Shown here piece after piece: positions 1 to 8,519 of a stretch of 54,408 nucleotides of DNA. The first letter of the stretch is position 1; each line of letters opens with the position of its first letter. The notes under the pieces were generated by a model, which was not told where the DNA came from, ran no database searches, and saw only the letters and a program-made list of their open reading frames with translations. The DNA lies in contig NZ_AYXG01000148.1 of NCBI RefSeq assembly GCF_000564855.1, positions 1-54,408 on the forward strand, given 5' to 3'. The position numbers and the translations under genes were made by a program. This stretch comes from Actinokineospora spheciospongiae (lineage in GTDB: Bacteria; Actinomycetota; Actinomycetes; Mycobacteriales; Pseudonocardiaceae).

Positions 1-525
1 TACAAGGAACTGCTCGCCACCTTCGCACCCGGCACCTTCAACGCCGCCAACCTGCACCTCGGCGAGGCCATCGTGATGCCACCGCACACCGTTGCGGGCA
101 AACTGGATTACCTGTACCAGTTCAGCACCGAGATGCGTGAGTTGCGCGACTGGCGGGACGAGCACCCCGAGGACGTCCCGCACCCGATCCACCCTGAACC
201 CGGGGGGATGATTCCTTGGGCTCGGACAGCCCGCGAGGTCCTGTTGTGGGTCCGCAAACCCGGCCAGTCCCCCGACAAGTGGACCGTCGCCGTGTCCAAC
301 GGAGGCATCTGGCGGTGCGATGAACTCTTCCCGGTCGTCGAGGAGTTCGACTGCGGGGCGGTGGAATTCCTCGCGGGCCTGGTCCGCGGAACCATTGTCA
401 GCAAGGTGTTGGCCGGAGATCCGGAAAACCTGGTCGCTCCTCCGATGGCGGCTCGACACCTCTTCCAGCCGGTATCCGAGGACGACTGGTGGAGCATGTC
501 CACCATCCCGGCGGGCGACGGGTGA
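1..525 (+). CDS. SMI1/KNR4 (SUKH)-like protein, 5' end cut by window
   Basis: The reading frame is open from the first base, so the N-terminus lies outside the window. The visible part starts YKELLATFAPGTF, which resembles the early helix of SUKH proteins. It continues with an IPWARTAREVLLWV strand, a DKWTVAV strand and the FLAGLVRG helix near the end, the usual order in the family. SUKH proteins often act as immunity proteins against polymorphic toxins or as general binding domains; no toxin gene is visible here, so the role is unknown. The stop lies 10 bases before the next start, so it may share a transcript with the dehydrogenase that follows. Family assignment is from pattern recognition only. 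Confidence 0.6.
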   Translation, partial: YKELLATFAPGTFNAANLHLGEAIVMPPHTVAGKLDYLYQFSTEMRELRDWRDEHPEDVPHPIHPEPGGMIPWARTAREVLLWVRKPGQSPDKWTVAVSNGGIWRCDELFPVVEEFDCGAVEFLAGLVRGTIVSKVLAGDPENLVAPPMAARHLFQPVSEDDWWSMSTIPAGDG

Positions 526-535
526 GCGGCGCGCG

Positions 536-1564
536 ATGAGGGCGTTGGTCGTCACCGGTCCGCGCCGTGCCGAGGTGCTGGACGTGCCCGATCCCGTCGC
601 CGGGGTGGGGCAGGTGGTGGTGGACGTGGAGCGGGTGGGGGTCTGCGGGACCGATGTGGAGTTCTTCACCGGGGAGATGAGCTACCTGCACACCGGGGAC
701 GCCGCCTACCCGATGCGGTTGGGCCACGAGTGGTGCGGCGCCGTCACGGCCGTCGGCGGCGGGGTGGACCCGGTGTGGCTGGGGCGCCGGGTCACCGGGG
801 ACACCATGCTCGGGTGCGGGCGCTGCCACCGGTGCCTCGACGGGCGCCACCACGTGTGCGCGGACCGCTTCGAGATCGGGGTGCGGGGTGGGTTCCCCGG
901 TGCCCTCGCCGAGCGGCTCGCCGTCCCGGTGACCGCGCTGCACCGGCTGCCGGACTCCGTCGACGCCGCCCTCGGTGCCCTGGTGGAGCCGGGGGGCAAC
1001 GCGCTGCGCGCCGTGCTGGCCGCCGACCTGCGGCCGGGTGACCGGCTCCTGGTGCTCGGCCCCGGGACGATCGGGCTGCTCGTCGCCCGGTTCGCCCGGG
1101 CGCGCGGCGTCGAGGTGCACCTGGTGGGTCCGGCGGGCGGCGACCAGACCTTCGCGCGCGGCATGGGGTTCGCCGGGGTGTGGACCGCCGACGCGCTGCC
1201 CCCGGTGCCGTTCGACGCCGTGGTCGACGCCTCGAACTCCCCGGCGCTGCCCGCTCTGGCGGTGGAGTTGGTGGAGCCGGGCAAGCGGGTGGTCTACATC
1301 GGCCTCGCGGGTTCGCCCAGCGCGGTCGACACCCGGGTGTTGGCGCTCAAGGACGTGACCGCGGTGGGCGTCCTGGGCGCGTCCCCCGCGCTGGCGGCCA
1401 CGATCGACGCCTACGCCTCCGGGGCGGTGGACCCGCGTGACCTCGTCGCGGCCACGGTCGGGCTCGACCAGGTGGGTCGGGTGCTGTCCGGGTGGCGCCC
1501 GGTGGGGGCCGGTCCCGGGCCGAAGGTCCACGTCGATCCCCGCCGCGGCCCGTCGGCGGTCTGA
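536..1564 (+). CDS. Zinc-dependent medium-chain alcohol/glucose dehydrogenase
   Basis: A 342-residue MDR enzyme that should oxidise an alcohol or sugar with NAD(P). Catalytic zinc ligands are visible in CGTD and GHEW, followed by E in EPGGNAL. A structural zinc site is present as CGRCHRCLDGRHHVC (four Cys). The Rossmann loop is GPGTIGLL. The arrangement resembles glucose and sorbitol dehydrogenases; the substrate cannot be read from sequence. The ATG is chosen because MRALVV is the normal family start; the same frame is open far upstream but overlaps the preceding gene. It converges with the AfsR-like remnant only 3 bases downstream. Confidence 0.85.
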   Translation: MRALVVTGPRRAEVLDVPDPVAGVGQVVVDVERVGVCGTDVEFFTGEMSYLHTGDAAYPMRLGHEWCGAVTAVGGGVDPVWLGRRVTGDTMLGCGRCHRCLDGRHHVCADRFEIGVRGGFPGALAERLAVPVTALHRLPDSVDAALGALVEPGGNALRAVLAADLRPGDRLLVLGPGTIGLLVARFARARGVEVHLVGPAGGDQTFARGMGFAGVWTADALPPVPFDAVVDASNSPALPALAVELVEPGKRVVYIGLAGSPSAVDTRVLALKDVTAVGVLGASPALAATIDAYASGAVDPRDLVAATVGLDQVGRVLSGWRPVGAGPGPKVHVDPRRGPSAV

Positions 1565-1567
1565 GGG

Positions 1568-2340
1568 TCACGCGCCGAGTTGGTCCGCGACGCGCTCGGC
1601 TTCCCGTTCGCGGTGTTGGGAGCGGTACAGCTCCAGTGCCCGCTGCCAGCTCTCCCCCGCCTGCGCCCGCCCGCCCAGGGCGGCGTGGGCGTGGCCGAGG
1701 TGGTCGAGGGTGTCGGCCTCGGCGTGGCTGTCGCCCAGCAGGCGGTGCAGGTCGAGGGCGTGGCGGTGGTGGTCGAGGGCTTCGCCGTGCCTGCCGGTGC
1801 ACCGGGCGATGACGCCCGGGGTGTCGCGGACGGCGGCTTCGCGGCTGCGGTGGCCGTGGCGGCGGAACCAGGACAGGGCCGCCTCGCGGGCCACCCTCCC
1901 CTCGAAGTAGCGGCCGAGCAGGGCGAGGTACCAGCCGGTGTCGCTGAGCGCCTCGGCCTCGCGGGCCGGGTTGCCCTCCGCCGCGTACCGGCGCAGTGCC
2001 CGGGTGCTGTGGTCGAGGGCCCGTTCGTTCTCGCCGCGCTGGTGCCATACCTGGGCCAGTGCCCGGTCGGTGTGGGCCTGCTGGGTGGTGTCGCCGGTGT
2101 CCCTGGCCAGGGCGAGGGCGCGGTTGAGGTGTTCCAGAGCCTCGGCGTGCGCGCCGACCCTGGCGCACGCGGAGCCGAGGCCGCGGTGGGCGACGAGTTC
2201 CCGGGCCGGGTCGCCGAGGCGGGTGGCGGCGCCGAGGTCGAGCCGCCAGACGGCGACGTCCTCGTGCAGGTGACCGCGCTGGCGGTGGTAGGCGCTGAGG
2301 TACCAGGCCAGGTACCAGGCGCCGACGGTGCTCCCCGCGG
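1568..2340 (-). pseudogene. C-terminal TPR remnant of an AfsR/SARP-type regulator
   Basis: The minus strand encodes about 255 residues of tetratricopeptide repeats typical of the C-terminal third of AfsR-type regulators: AWYLSAYHRQRGH, then units such as GLGSACARVGAHAEALEHL and LGHAHAALGGRAQAGESW. The DNA-binding, BTAD and NB-ARC parts that should precede it are missing. Upstream of the recognisable homology the other strand carries a lectin tail that ends the similarity abruptly near position 2335. An in-frame ATG exists at 2413, but the extra residues look like antisense of the lectin. I call it a truncated remnant left by a rearrangement; a small expressed TPR protein is the alternative. 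Confidence 0.65.
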
Positions 2341-2510
2341 GCATGTGGGACTGCCACGGCGGCCCCAACCAGAAGTGGTACTCCCTGGGTGCGGACATCC
2401 GGTCGCTGTACAACAGCCGGTGCCTGGAAATCCTGAACTACAACAACAACAACGGTGCCCCGGTGGGCATGTGGGACTGCTACATCGGCGGCAACCAGCT
2501 CTGGTACTGA
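2328..2510 (+). pseudogene. C-terminal tail of a ricin-type beta-trefoil lectin protein
   Basis: About 55 residues carry the repeating WDC..(G)xNQxWY pattern of ricin B lectin (CBM13-like) domains: GMWDCHGGPNQKWY and, 41 residues later, GMWDCYIGGNQLWY at the very C-terminus. Such tails end secreted glycosidases, proteases and chitosanases. The signal peptide, catalytic domain and the rest of the trefoil are absent, and homology starts right at the AfsR fragment boundary. The natural stop codon and a strong terminator follow, which shows the 3' end of the gene is intact and only the 5' part was lost. Confidence 0.7.
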
Positions 2511-2550
2511 CCGGCCCCCGGAGGTCCGGCTCCACCCTGACCGAACTCCG

Positions 2551-2584
2551 ACGAAGGCCCGACGCCCCGGCGTCGGGCCTTCGT
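2551..2584. terminator. Rho-independent terminator after the lectin remnant
   Basis: A 14-bp perfect stem (2551-2564 with 2571-2584) closes on CCCCGG, which can pair further, and is followed by a short T-rich stretch. It is also positioned to end transcription of the minus-strand PPK2 gene. Confidence 0.8.
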
Positions 2585-2652
2585 TGTGTGCGATTCGCTG
2601 ACCGGGTGGAAATCATGTGGACAATCGCCGAAGCGGCGGCCCGCACCGCCAA

Positions 2653-3660
2653 TCAACCCGCGTGGACCCGCCGTCCGGGGTGCTCGCCGGGACCGTGGTC
2701 GGCCGCCGGGCCCGCCGCCAGCGGGGTCGGGGTCAGGTCGGTGTCGTCCTCCCCCGCCTCCAGCAGGGTGGCGGCCGGGCCGACGATGCGCGGGTCCGGG
2801 CTGCCGATGGTCTCCGGGTTCCGGTCGCTGTAGTCGAAGCGGGCCAGGACGCTGCGCATCGCCTCGACGCGGGCGCGCTTCTTGTCGTTGCTCTTGACCA
2901 CGGTCCACGGCGCCTGCTCGGTGTCGGTGGCGCGGAACATCTCCACCTTCGCCTTGGTGTAGGCGTCCCACCGGTCCAGGGACTCGATGTCGTTAGCGCT
3001 GAGCTTCCACTGCCGGACCGGGTCGACCTGGCGGATGATGAACCGGGTGCGCTGCTCCGCCCGCGACACCGAGAACCACAACTTGACCAGCAGCACCCCG
3101 TCGTCGACGAGCATCCGCTCGAAGGCGGGCGCCTGGCGGATGAACCGGTCGTACTGCTCCTGGTCGCAGTAGCCCATCACCCGCTCCACGCCCGCGCGGT
3201 TGTACCAGGACCGGTCGAACATGACGATCTCACCGGCGGTGGGCAGGTGGGTGACGTAGCGCTGGAAGTACCACTCCCCCTGCTCGCGGTCGGTCGGCTT
3301 GCCCAGTGCCACGACCCGGGCGCCACGGGGGTTGAGGTGCTCGGTGAACCGCTTGATGGTCCCGCCCTTGCCCGCCGCGTCGCGCCCCTCGAACACGATG
3401 ACCATGCGCCCGCCGGTGTCCTTGACCCAGTACTGCAACTTCAGCAGTTCGATTTGCAGCAGGCGCTTGGTGTGGTTGTACTCCGCCCGCGTCATGCGCT
3501 CGTCGAGCGGGTAGTTCTCCCGCCAGGTCTCGACGGCGCTCCCGTCCTCGCGGATGAGCACCGGATCGTCGTCGTCGGAGAACTCCACGCGCAGCTTCGT
3601 GCGCAGCTCCGGGAACACCTCGGCCGCGTCGACCCCGTCGTTCATCACGAAACCAGACAT
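2653..3660 (-). CDS. ppk2: Polyphosphate kinase 2
   Basis: A 335-residue cytoplasmic PPK2 that transfers phosphate between polyphosphate and nucleoside diphosphates. Walker A is FEGRDAAGKGG, the lid region is NPRGARVVALGKPTDREQ, Walker B is MFDRSWYNRAGVERVMG, and WKLSANDIESLDRW follows as usual for single-domain PPK2. The start MSGFVMNDG is chosen because the open frame upstream runs into the divergent promoter region; a second Met is five codons in. The C-terminal 45 residues are Pro/Gly-rich and likely disordered. The gene is divergent from the heme-oxygenase-fold gene across about 217 bases. Confidence 0.92.
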   Translation of the reverse strand: MSGFVMNDGVDAAEVFPELRTKLRVEFSDDDDPVLIREDGSAVETWRENYPLDERMTRAEYNHTKRLLQIELLKLQYWVKDTGGRMVIVFEGRDAAGKGGTIKRFTEHLNPRGARVVALGKPTDREQGEWYFQRYVTHLPTAGEIVMFDRSWYNRAGVERVMGYCDQEQYDRFIRQAPAFERMLVDDGVLLVKLWFSVSRAEQRTRFIIRQVDPVRQWKLSANDIESLDRWDAYTKAKVEMFRATDTEQAPWTVVKSNDKKRARVEAMRSVLARFDYSDRNPETIGSPDPRIVGPAATLLEAGEDDTDLTPTPLAAGPAADHGPGEHPGRRVHAG

Positions 3661-3877
3661 ACCCGACCGCGCCGGAACCCACACCCCGATCGGACCGCCC
3701 GGTTCCCCACACCGACACCCCGAGCACAGGCAGGCACCGATCGCCCACCGACGGGTGTCGCGGCGCCACCTGTTCCCGTGATGCCCCCGGGGCAAACCAT
3801 GACGCGTTCGGCGATTGCCGCCCGCGGGCGCGGGGTATCCACTGCGGACGGAGTACACCGACGGGGCTGGAGAGACC

Positions 3878-4867
3878 GTGACAATCCTTGACGTGCGCAC
3901 CTCGGGACTGCCCGCGGCGCGCGGACCCCTGTCCGAGGCCGTCGCCGAGGTGTTGCGGGAGCCCGCAGGCACCGCGCTCCCGACGCCGGGGGACGCCGAC
4001 CCGCTGGGCGCGGACCTGCAACTCGCCTTGGCCCTCTGCTACGAATTGCACTACCAGGGCTTCCCCGGTGTCGACCCCCGGTGGGAGTGGGACCCGGAGC
4101 TACTGGGCTTCCGGGCGCGGCTGGAAGCCCTGTTCGAGGGTGCGCTGCGCGACCGGGTGAGCGGTGGTGCGGACATCGCGGGCGAGTTCGACGACCTGCT
4201 GGTCGAGCACCTGCCGGGCAGCGGTCTGAGCCACCACCTGGTCGCCGACGGCACCTGGGAGCAGATGCGGGAGTTGTTCGCGCACCGCTCGATCTACCAC
4301 CTCAAGGAGGCCGACCCGCACGCCTGGGTCATCCCCCGGCTCTCCGGGGTCGCCAAGGCCGCGCTGGTGGCGGTGGAGTTCGACGAGTACGGCGGCGGCC
4401 GGGCCGACCGGATGCACTCGCGGCTGTACGCCGACCTGCTCACCGCCGCCGGTCTGGACGCGGGCTACCTGCACTACGTCGACCACGTGCCCGCCGCCAC
4501 GCTGGCCACGGTCAACATGATGTCGATGTTCGGCCTGCACCGGCGCCTGCGGGGGGCGCTCGTCGGGCACTTCGCCGCCGCCGAGATCACCACCGGCCCC
4601 AGCGCGCAGCGGATGGACAAGGCCCTCGCCCGCTTCGACGCCCCCGCCGCGTGCCGCTTCTTCTACACCGAGCACGTCGAGGCCGACGCCGTGCACGAGC
4701 AGGTGCTCCGCCACGACGTGGTCGGCGGCCTGGTCGAGGCCGAACCGGAACTCGCCGCCGACGTCGTCTTCGGCATCCAGGCGACCGACCTGCTGGAACA
4801 GGACTTCGCCGATCACGTCCTCGGCGCCTGGAACTCCGGCGGGACCTCGCTCCTGCTGCCCCTGTGA
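3878..4867 (+). CDS. Iron-containing redox enzyme (heme-oxygenase-like diiron fold)
   Basis: A 329-residue member of the actinobacterial 'iron-containing redox enzyme' family, which has the heme-oxygenase-like helical fold. Candidate metal ligands are in the helices ELFAHRSIYHLKEADPHAW, AVEFDEYGGG, MHSRLYADLL and FYTEHVEADAVHEQ. The GTG start has a GGAG box about six bases upstream. A CDGSH iron-sulfur gene lies 23 bases downstream and a FAD enzyme follows, so the three probably form one transcript handling redox chemistry. The substrate is unknown. Homologous-fold enzymes oxidise fatty acids or amino acids, but nothing here specifies which. Confidence 0.75.
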   Translation: MTILDVRTSGLPAARGPLSEAVAEVLREPAGTALPTPGDADPLGADLQLALALCYELHYQGFPGVDPRWEWDPELLGFRARLEALFEGALRDRVSGGADIAGEFDDLLVEHLPGSGLSHHLVADGTWEQMRELFAHRSIYHLKEADPHAWVIPRLSGVAKAALVAVEFDEYGGGRADRMHSRLYADLLTAAGLDAGYLHYVDHVPAATLATVNMMSMFGLHRRLRGALVGHFAAAEITTGPSAQRMDKALARFDAPAACRFFYTEHVEADAVHEQVLRHDVVGGLVEAEPELAADVVFGIQATDLLEQDFADHVLGAWNSGGTSLLLPL

Positions 4868-4890
4868 CCCGCTCCCGGGAGAGGAAGCCC

Positions 4891-5088
4891 ATGGCGAAGC
4901 CGACGCGACAGGTGTCCCTGGAGCTCGACGGTCCGGTGCTGGTGGAAGGACCGGTCGACCTGCGCACCCCGGACGGTAAGGTCGTGCACTCCGACCGCTT
5001 CATGGTCGCCGTCTGCACCTGCAAGCGCAGCAAGACCTTCCCGCTCTGCGACACCAGCCACCGGCGGAAGGTCCGCGACGACCAGTGA
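4891..5088 (+). CDS. CDGSH-type 2Fe-2S protein
   Basis: A 65-residue protein with the complete CDGSH ligand set: C42-x-C44-x8-C53-x3-H57 (CTCKRSKTFPLCDTSH). It binds a 2Fe-2S cluster with three Cys and one His ligands and acts in electron or cluster transfer. A GAGAGGAAG Shine-Dalgarno precedes the ATG. It sits directly after the heme-oxygenase-fold enzyme and is a plausible electron donor for it, which is inference from order and spacing. Confidence 0.9.
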   Translation: MAKPTRQVSLELDGPVLVEGPVDLRTPDGKVVHSDRFMVAVCTCKRSKTFPLCDTSHRRKVRDDQ

Positions 5089-5112
5089 GCGGACACCTGT
5101 GAAGGGAGAACC

Positions 5113-6693
5113 GTGGTCGACGCGGTCGTGATCGGTGCGGGCCCCAACGGGCTGGTCGCCGCGAACCTGCTCGCGGACGCGGGTTGGGACGTGCTGGTAC
5201 TGGAGGCGGCGGCCGAGCCGGGCGGCGCCGTCAAGACGGCCGAACTCACCGTGCCCGGTTTCCGGCACGACCTGTTCAGCGCGTTCTACCCGCTGGGCGC
5301 GGCGTCCCCGGTGCTGCGCGAACTGGACCTGGAGGCCCACGGCCTGCGCTGGGAGCACGCACCCGACGTGCTCGCCCACCTCTTCCCGGACGACCGGGTG
5401 GCGGTGCTGTCGCGCGACGTGGAGCGGACGGCGGCCTCGGTCGACGCGTTCAGCGCGGGTGACGGCAAGGCGTGGCGCGGGTTGTTCCGGCACTACCTCG
5501 ACATCCGCGAGGACCTGCTGGCAGCCGTGCTGCGCCCGTTCCCCCCGGTGCGGGCGGGTCTGGGTCTGCTGCGCACCCTCGGCCTGGGTGGCGCGCTGCG
5601 CGACGCGCGGGTGCTGACCATGCCGTCGCGGCGGTTCGGGCAGGAGGTGTTCGGCGGTGAGGGCGCCCGGGTGCTGCTGGCGGGCAACGCCCAGCACACC
5701 GACCTCGGGCCGGACCAGGCGGGCAGCGCGGTGTTCGGCTGGTTGCTGAGCATGTTGGCCCAGGACGTCGGCTTCCCCGTTCCCCGGGGTGGGGCGGGCG
5801 GGTTGATCGACGCCCTGGTGGCCCGGTTGCGGGCCAAGGGCGGGCGGGTCGAGTGCGGTCGGCCGGTGACGAAGGTGCACGTGGCGGGCGGTCGCGCGCT
5901 CGGCGTGCGCACCGCTGACGGCGAGGACGTCCGGGCCACCCGGGCGGTCGTGGCCGACGTGCCCGCCCCGGCGCTGCTGCTGGACCTGGTGGGCGCGGAC
6001 CTGCTGCCCGCCAGCCTGGTGCGCGACCTGCGCCGGTTCGACTGGGACGACGCCACGATCAAGGTCGACTGGGCGCTGTCGGAGCCGATCCCCTGGCGCT
6101 CCCGGGACGCGGCCGGGGCGGGCACCGTGCACCTGGGGGTCGACCTGGACGGCTTGGCCGCGGCGAACAACGACCTGGACCGCGGCCGGGTTCCGGAGCA
6201 CCCGTTCCTGCTGCTCGGGCAGATGACGACCGCCGACCCCACCCGCTCCCCCGCGGGCACCGAGACGGCCTGGGCCTACACCCACGTGCCGCGCGACGAC
6301 CAGTGGTCCGCGCAGCGCTTGGCGGCGAAGGCGGAGGAGTTCGAGGCGCTCATCGAGCGGCACGCCCCCGGGTTCCGCGACCTGATTATCGGCCGGTCGG
6401 TGGCGGGCCCGGCGGACCTGGAGCGGGCCAACCCCAGCCTGGTCGAGGGTGCCATCAACCAGGGCACCTCGGGCATCCACCAGCAGTTGATCTTCCGCCC
6501 GACCCCGGGGCTGTCCCGGCCGGACACCGTGGTGGAGAACCTGTTCCTCGCGGGCGCCTCCGCTCACCCGGGCGGTGGGGTGCACGGTTCCGCCGGGGCG
6601 AACGCCGCCCGCGCCGCCCTCGCGTCCCGCTCCTGGTACGGCCCGCTGTACCGGGCGGGGATGCGCGGGGTCCAACGCGCGCTGCACGCCTGA
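5113..6693 (+). CDS. FAD-dependent oxidoreductase, phytoene dehydrogenase-like
   Basis: A 526-residue flavoenzyme of the phytoene desaturase/PYROXD2 group. The N-terminus VVIGAGPNGLVAANLLADAGW is the dinucleotide-binding fold, followed by E at the end of the second strand (LVLEAAAEPGGAVKT). The C-terminal FAD motif is NLFLAGASAHPGGGVHGSAG. No carotenoid synthase is nearby, so a carotenoid role is unsupported. The position after the diiron-type enzyme and CDGSH protein suggests a shared oxidation pathway. GTG start with AGGGAG upstream. A bidirectional terminator follows the stop. Confidence 0.85.
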   Translation: MVDAVVIGAGPNGLVAANLLADAGWDVLVLEAAAEPGGAVKTAELTVPGFRHDLFSAFYPLGAASPVLRELDLEAHGLRWEHAPDVLAHLFPDDRVAVLSRDVERTAASVDAFSAGDGKAWRGLFRHYLDIREDLLAAVLRPFPPVRAGLGLLRTLGLGGALRDARVLTMPSRRFGQEVFGGEGARVLLAGNAQHTDLGPDQAGSAVFGWLLSMLAQDVGFPVPRGGAGGLIDALVARLRAKGGRVECGRPVTKVHVAGGRALGVRTADGEDVRATRAVVADVPAPALLLDLVGADLLPASLVRDLRRFDWDDATIKVDWALSEPIPWRSRDAAGAGTVHLGVDLDGLAAANNDLDRGRVPEHPFLLLGQMTTADPTRSPAGTETAWAYTHVPRDDQWSAQRLAAKAEEFEALIERHAPGFRDLIIGRSVAGPADLERANPSLVEGAINQGTSGIHQQLIFRPTPGLSRPDTVVENLFLAGASAHPGGGVHGSAGANAARAALASRSWYGPLYRAGMRGVQRALHA

Positions 6694-6714
6694 TCCTCCT
6701 GCCCGCAACGCGAT

Positions 6715-6750
6715 TCGGCGCTCGTCCCGGTGGATCGGGACGAGCGCCGA
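6715..6750. terminator. Bidirectional hairpin terminator
   Basis: A 15-bp perfect inverted repeat (6715-6729 with 6736-6750) with a 6-base loop lies between two convergent genes. It probably ends transcription from both sides. Confidence 0.8.
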
Positions 6751-6773
6751 GTTCGCTGTGGACGGTGTTGCGG

Positions 6774-7217
6774 TCAGTCCCCGCTGCGGCGCAGGGCGAG
6801 GTCGGAGAGCCTGCTCAGCGCCTCGACGTTGCGCGGTTTCAGCAGCGCGTCCTGCACCGGCTTGGGCAGCAGCCGCGCGGGACCGCTGCGGGCCTGCTCG
6901 ACCATCCGCATGCGCGTGCGCGCCGGGCCCTGGGGCTCCAGTTCCAACCGGACCAGGGCCTCACCGGTCGGCCAGGCGCGGGCGGTCAGCTCGATCATGC
7001 GGCCCGGGTCGACCCGCACCACCTCGGTGGTGTCGTCGATGGTCACCGGCCACGCGCCCACGCTGTGGTGGATGCGCGTGCCCAGGGCGGGCCAGCCCGC
7101 GTCGACCTTGCGGATGTGCGAGGCACCGACCACCCACCCGGCGTAGCTCCACCCGTCGGCGATGACGCCCCACACCTGGGACACCGGGGCATCGACGTCT
7201 CTCGTCACTTCGGCCAT
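6774..7217 (-). CDS. SRPBCC (START-like) family protein
   Basis: A 147-residue single-domain SRPBCC protein. The start MAEVTRDVDAPVSQVWGVIADG is the first strand and helix of the helix-grip fold. GWPALGTRIHHSVG, VRVDPGRMIELTAR and ARTRMRMVEQA are the following strands, and PVQDALLKPRNVEALSRL is the long C-terminal helix. Such proteins bind lipids or hydrophobic ligands; no ligand can be inferred. It is unrelated to the aromatase/cyclase further right apart from sharing the fold. Divergent from the small membrane protein gene. Confidence 0.8.
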   Translation of the reverse strand: MAEVTRDVDAPVSQVWGVIADGWSYAGWVVGASHIRKVDAGWPALGTRIHHSVGAWPVTIDDTTEVVRVDPGRMIELTARAWPTGEALVRLELEPQGPARTRMRMVEQARSGPARLLPKPVQDALLKPRNVEALSRLSDLALRRSGD

Positions 7218-7305
7218 GCCACAGAAATACCCCGCCGTGGGCAGGTCAACCCTGCCGGAGGAGCACCGCCCGGTGCCGTTGATCGCACCCACGGGTCACC
7301 CACAC

Positions 7306-7331
7306 GTGTCATCGCCACCGACAGGGGGTAC
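7306..7331 (+). promoter_or_regulatory. Possible stress-sigma promoter (GTGTC-N15-GGGTAC)
   Basis: A GGGTAC hexamer, the usual -10 of actinobacterial SigB/SigF-type promoters, lies 15 bases after GTGTC. It is upstream of the 50-residue membrane protein. The -35 is a weak match, so this is tentative. Confidence 0.3.
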
Positions 7332-7375
7332 GTGAACTGTGATCGCGTACCGGACGCACCAGGGTTGGAGCAGAC

Positions 7376-7528
7376 ATGCCTCGGGTTCAACAGCACCGCC
7401 GCCGCCTGCCGGGGAGCTGGTTCCGCACCACCACGGTGCAGAGCCACTACCGCCGCTCGCCCGCCTTGATCCCCACGGTCATCGCCGTGGTCCTCGGGCT
7501 GATCCTGTTGGCGGTACTCATCTTCTGA
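7376..7528 (+). CDS. Small single-pass membrane protein, 50 residues
   Basis: A short gene with an ATG preceded by TTGGAG. The product is a basic N-terminus (QQHRRRLPG, HYRRSP) followed by a hydrophobic stretch (residues ~31-50, VIAVVLGLILLAVLIF) that ends the protein. The topology should be N-in with a single membrane helix. I do not recognise a family. It is followed by a clean terminator, so it is likely monocistronic. Confidence 0.6.
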   Translation: MPRVQQHRRRLPGSWFRTTTVQSHYRRSPALIPTVIAVVLGLILLAVLIF

Positions 7529-7571
7529 CCGCGCGCGTGGTTCCCGGCGACCTCGCGGACCTCGCGCGAGC

Positions 7572-7602
7572 CGATCCCCCGACGCCCCGCGTCGGGGGAT
7601 CG
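7572..7602. terminator. Bidirectional hairpin terminator
   Basis: A 13-bp perfect stem (7572-7584 with 7590-7602) with a 5-base loop lies between the small membrane protein and the convergent homocysteine methyltransferase gene. Confidence 0.75.
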
Positions 7603-7607
7603 CGCGT

Positions 7608-8519
7608 TCAGCCGGGCCGCTCGGCGCGGAGGAGGTCGGCCACCCCGGCGATGAGTTCCGGGCCCACGCGGCAGCACCCGCCGATCACCGACGCCCCATC
7701 GGCCGCCCACCCCCGCGCCGCCGCCGCGTCGAAGCGCGCCGCACCGGTCCAGGTGCCGGTCCAGTCCTCGCCGCTGTTGGGGTAGACCACGACCGGCTTG
7801 TCCACGACCCGCCGGGCGGTGCGGATCGCGCCGGGCACGTCCTGCGGGCGGCAGCAGTTGACGCCGACCGCGATCACCTCGTCCACGCCGTCGACCACCG
7901 CGAACGCCTCGTCGAGCGGTTGCCCGGCGCGGGTGCGGTCGCCGTCGACGGTGTAGCTCACCCAGGCGGGCACGCCGAGTTCCCGCACCAGGTCGACCAG
8001 GGCTTCGGCCTCGTCGACGTCCGGCACGGTCTCCACCGCCAGCAGGTCCGCGCCCGATCCGGCCAGGACTTCCAGCCGCGGGCGGTGCCAGGCCCGCAAC
8101 TCCGCGACCGTCTTGCCGTAGCGGCCCCGGTACTCCGAACCGTCGGCGAGCACAGCGCCGTACGGCCCGACCGATGCCGCGATCCAGCGCTGCCCCCCGT
8201 CGCCCGCGACCTCCTGCCGGGCCGCGTCGGCGAGTTCGACGCTGCGGCGGAGCAGGGCCGCGGTGTCGTCGAAGCCCAGACCCCGGGCGGCGAAACCGGT
8301 GAAGCTCGCCTGGTAGCTGGCGGTGGTGGCGATCCGCGCGCCCGCCCGGAAGTACGCCGCGTGGGCGGCCACGACCTCCGCCGGGGAGTCGACCAGCAGC
8401 CGGGCCGACCACAGCGGGTCGGACAGGTCGTTGCCCCGCCGCTCCAACTCGGTGGCCAGCCCACCGTCCGCGACGACGATCCCCGGGCCCGACAGCACGG
8501 GGTGGGTTCGGGGGATCAA
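7608..8519 (-). CDS. Homocysteine S-methyltransferase
   Basis: A ~303-residue enzyme that methylates homocysteine using S-methylmethionine or S-adenosylmethionine (MmuM type). It shows VVADGGLATELERRGNDLSDPLWSA at the N-terminus and the zinc ligands C in GVNCC and GGCC near the end (VNCCRPQD; IGGCCRVGP). The TTG start overlaps the TGA of the upstream phosphotransferase gene (TTGA) and has a G-rich box six bases before it, so translation is probably coupled. A GTG seven codons downstream is the alternative but lacks a ribosome site. Confidence 0.88.
   Translation of the reverse strand: MIPRTHPVLSGPGIVVADGGLATELERRGNDLSDPLWSARLLVDSPAEVVAAHAAYFRAGARIATTASYQASFTGFAARGLGFDDTAALLRRSVELADAARQEVAGDGGQRWIAASVGPYGAVLADGSEYRGRYGKTVAELRAWHRPRLEVLAGSGADLLAVETVPDVDEAEALVDLVRELGVPAWVSYTVDGDRTRAGQPLDEAFAVVDGVDEVIAVGVNCCRPQDVPGAIRTARRVVDKPVVVYPNSGEDWTGTWTGAARFDAAAARGWAADGASVIGGCCRVGPELIAGVADLLRAERPG

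Noticed and set aside
5113-6693. Carotenoid biosynthesis gene
   Set aside because: No phytoene synthase, GGPP synthase or cyclase nearby. The sequence fits the broader PYROXD2-like group.
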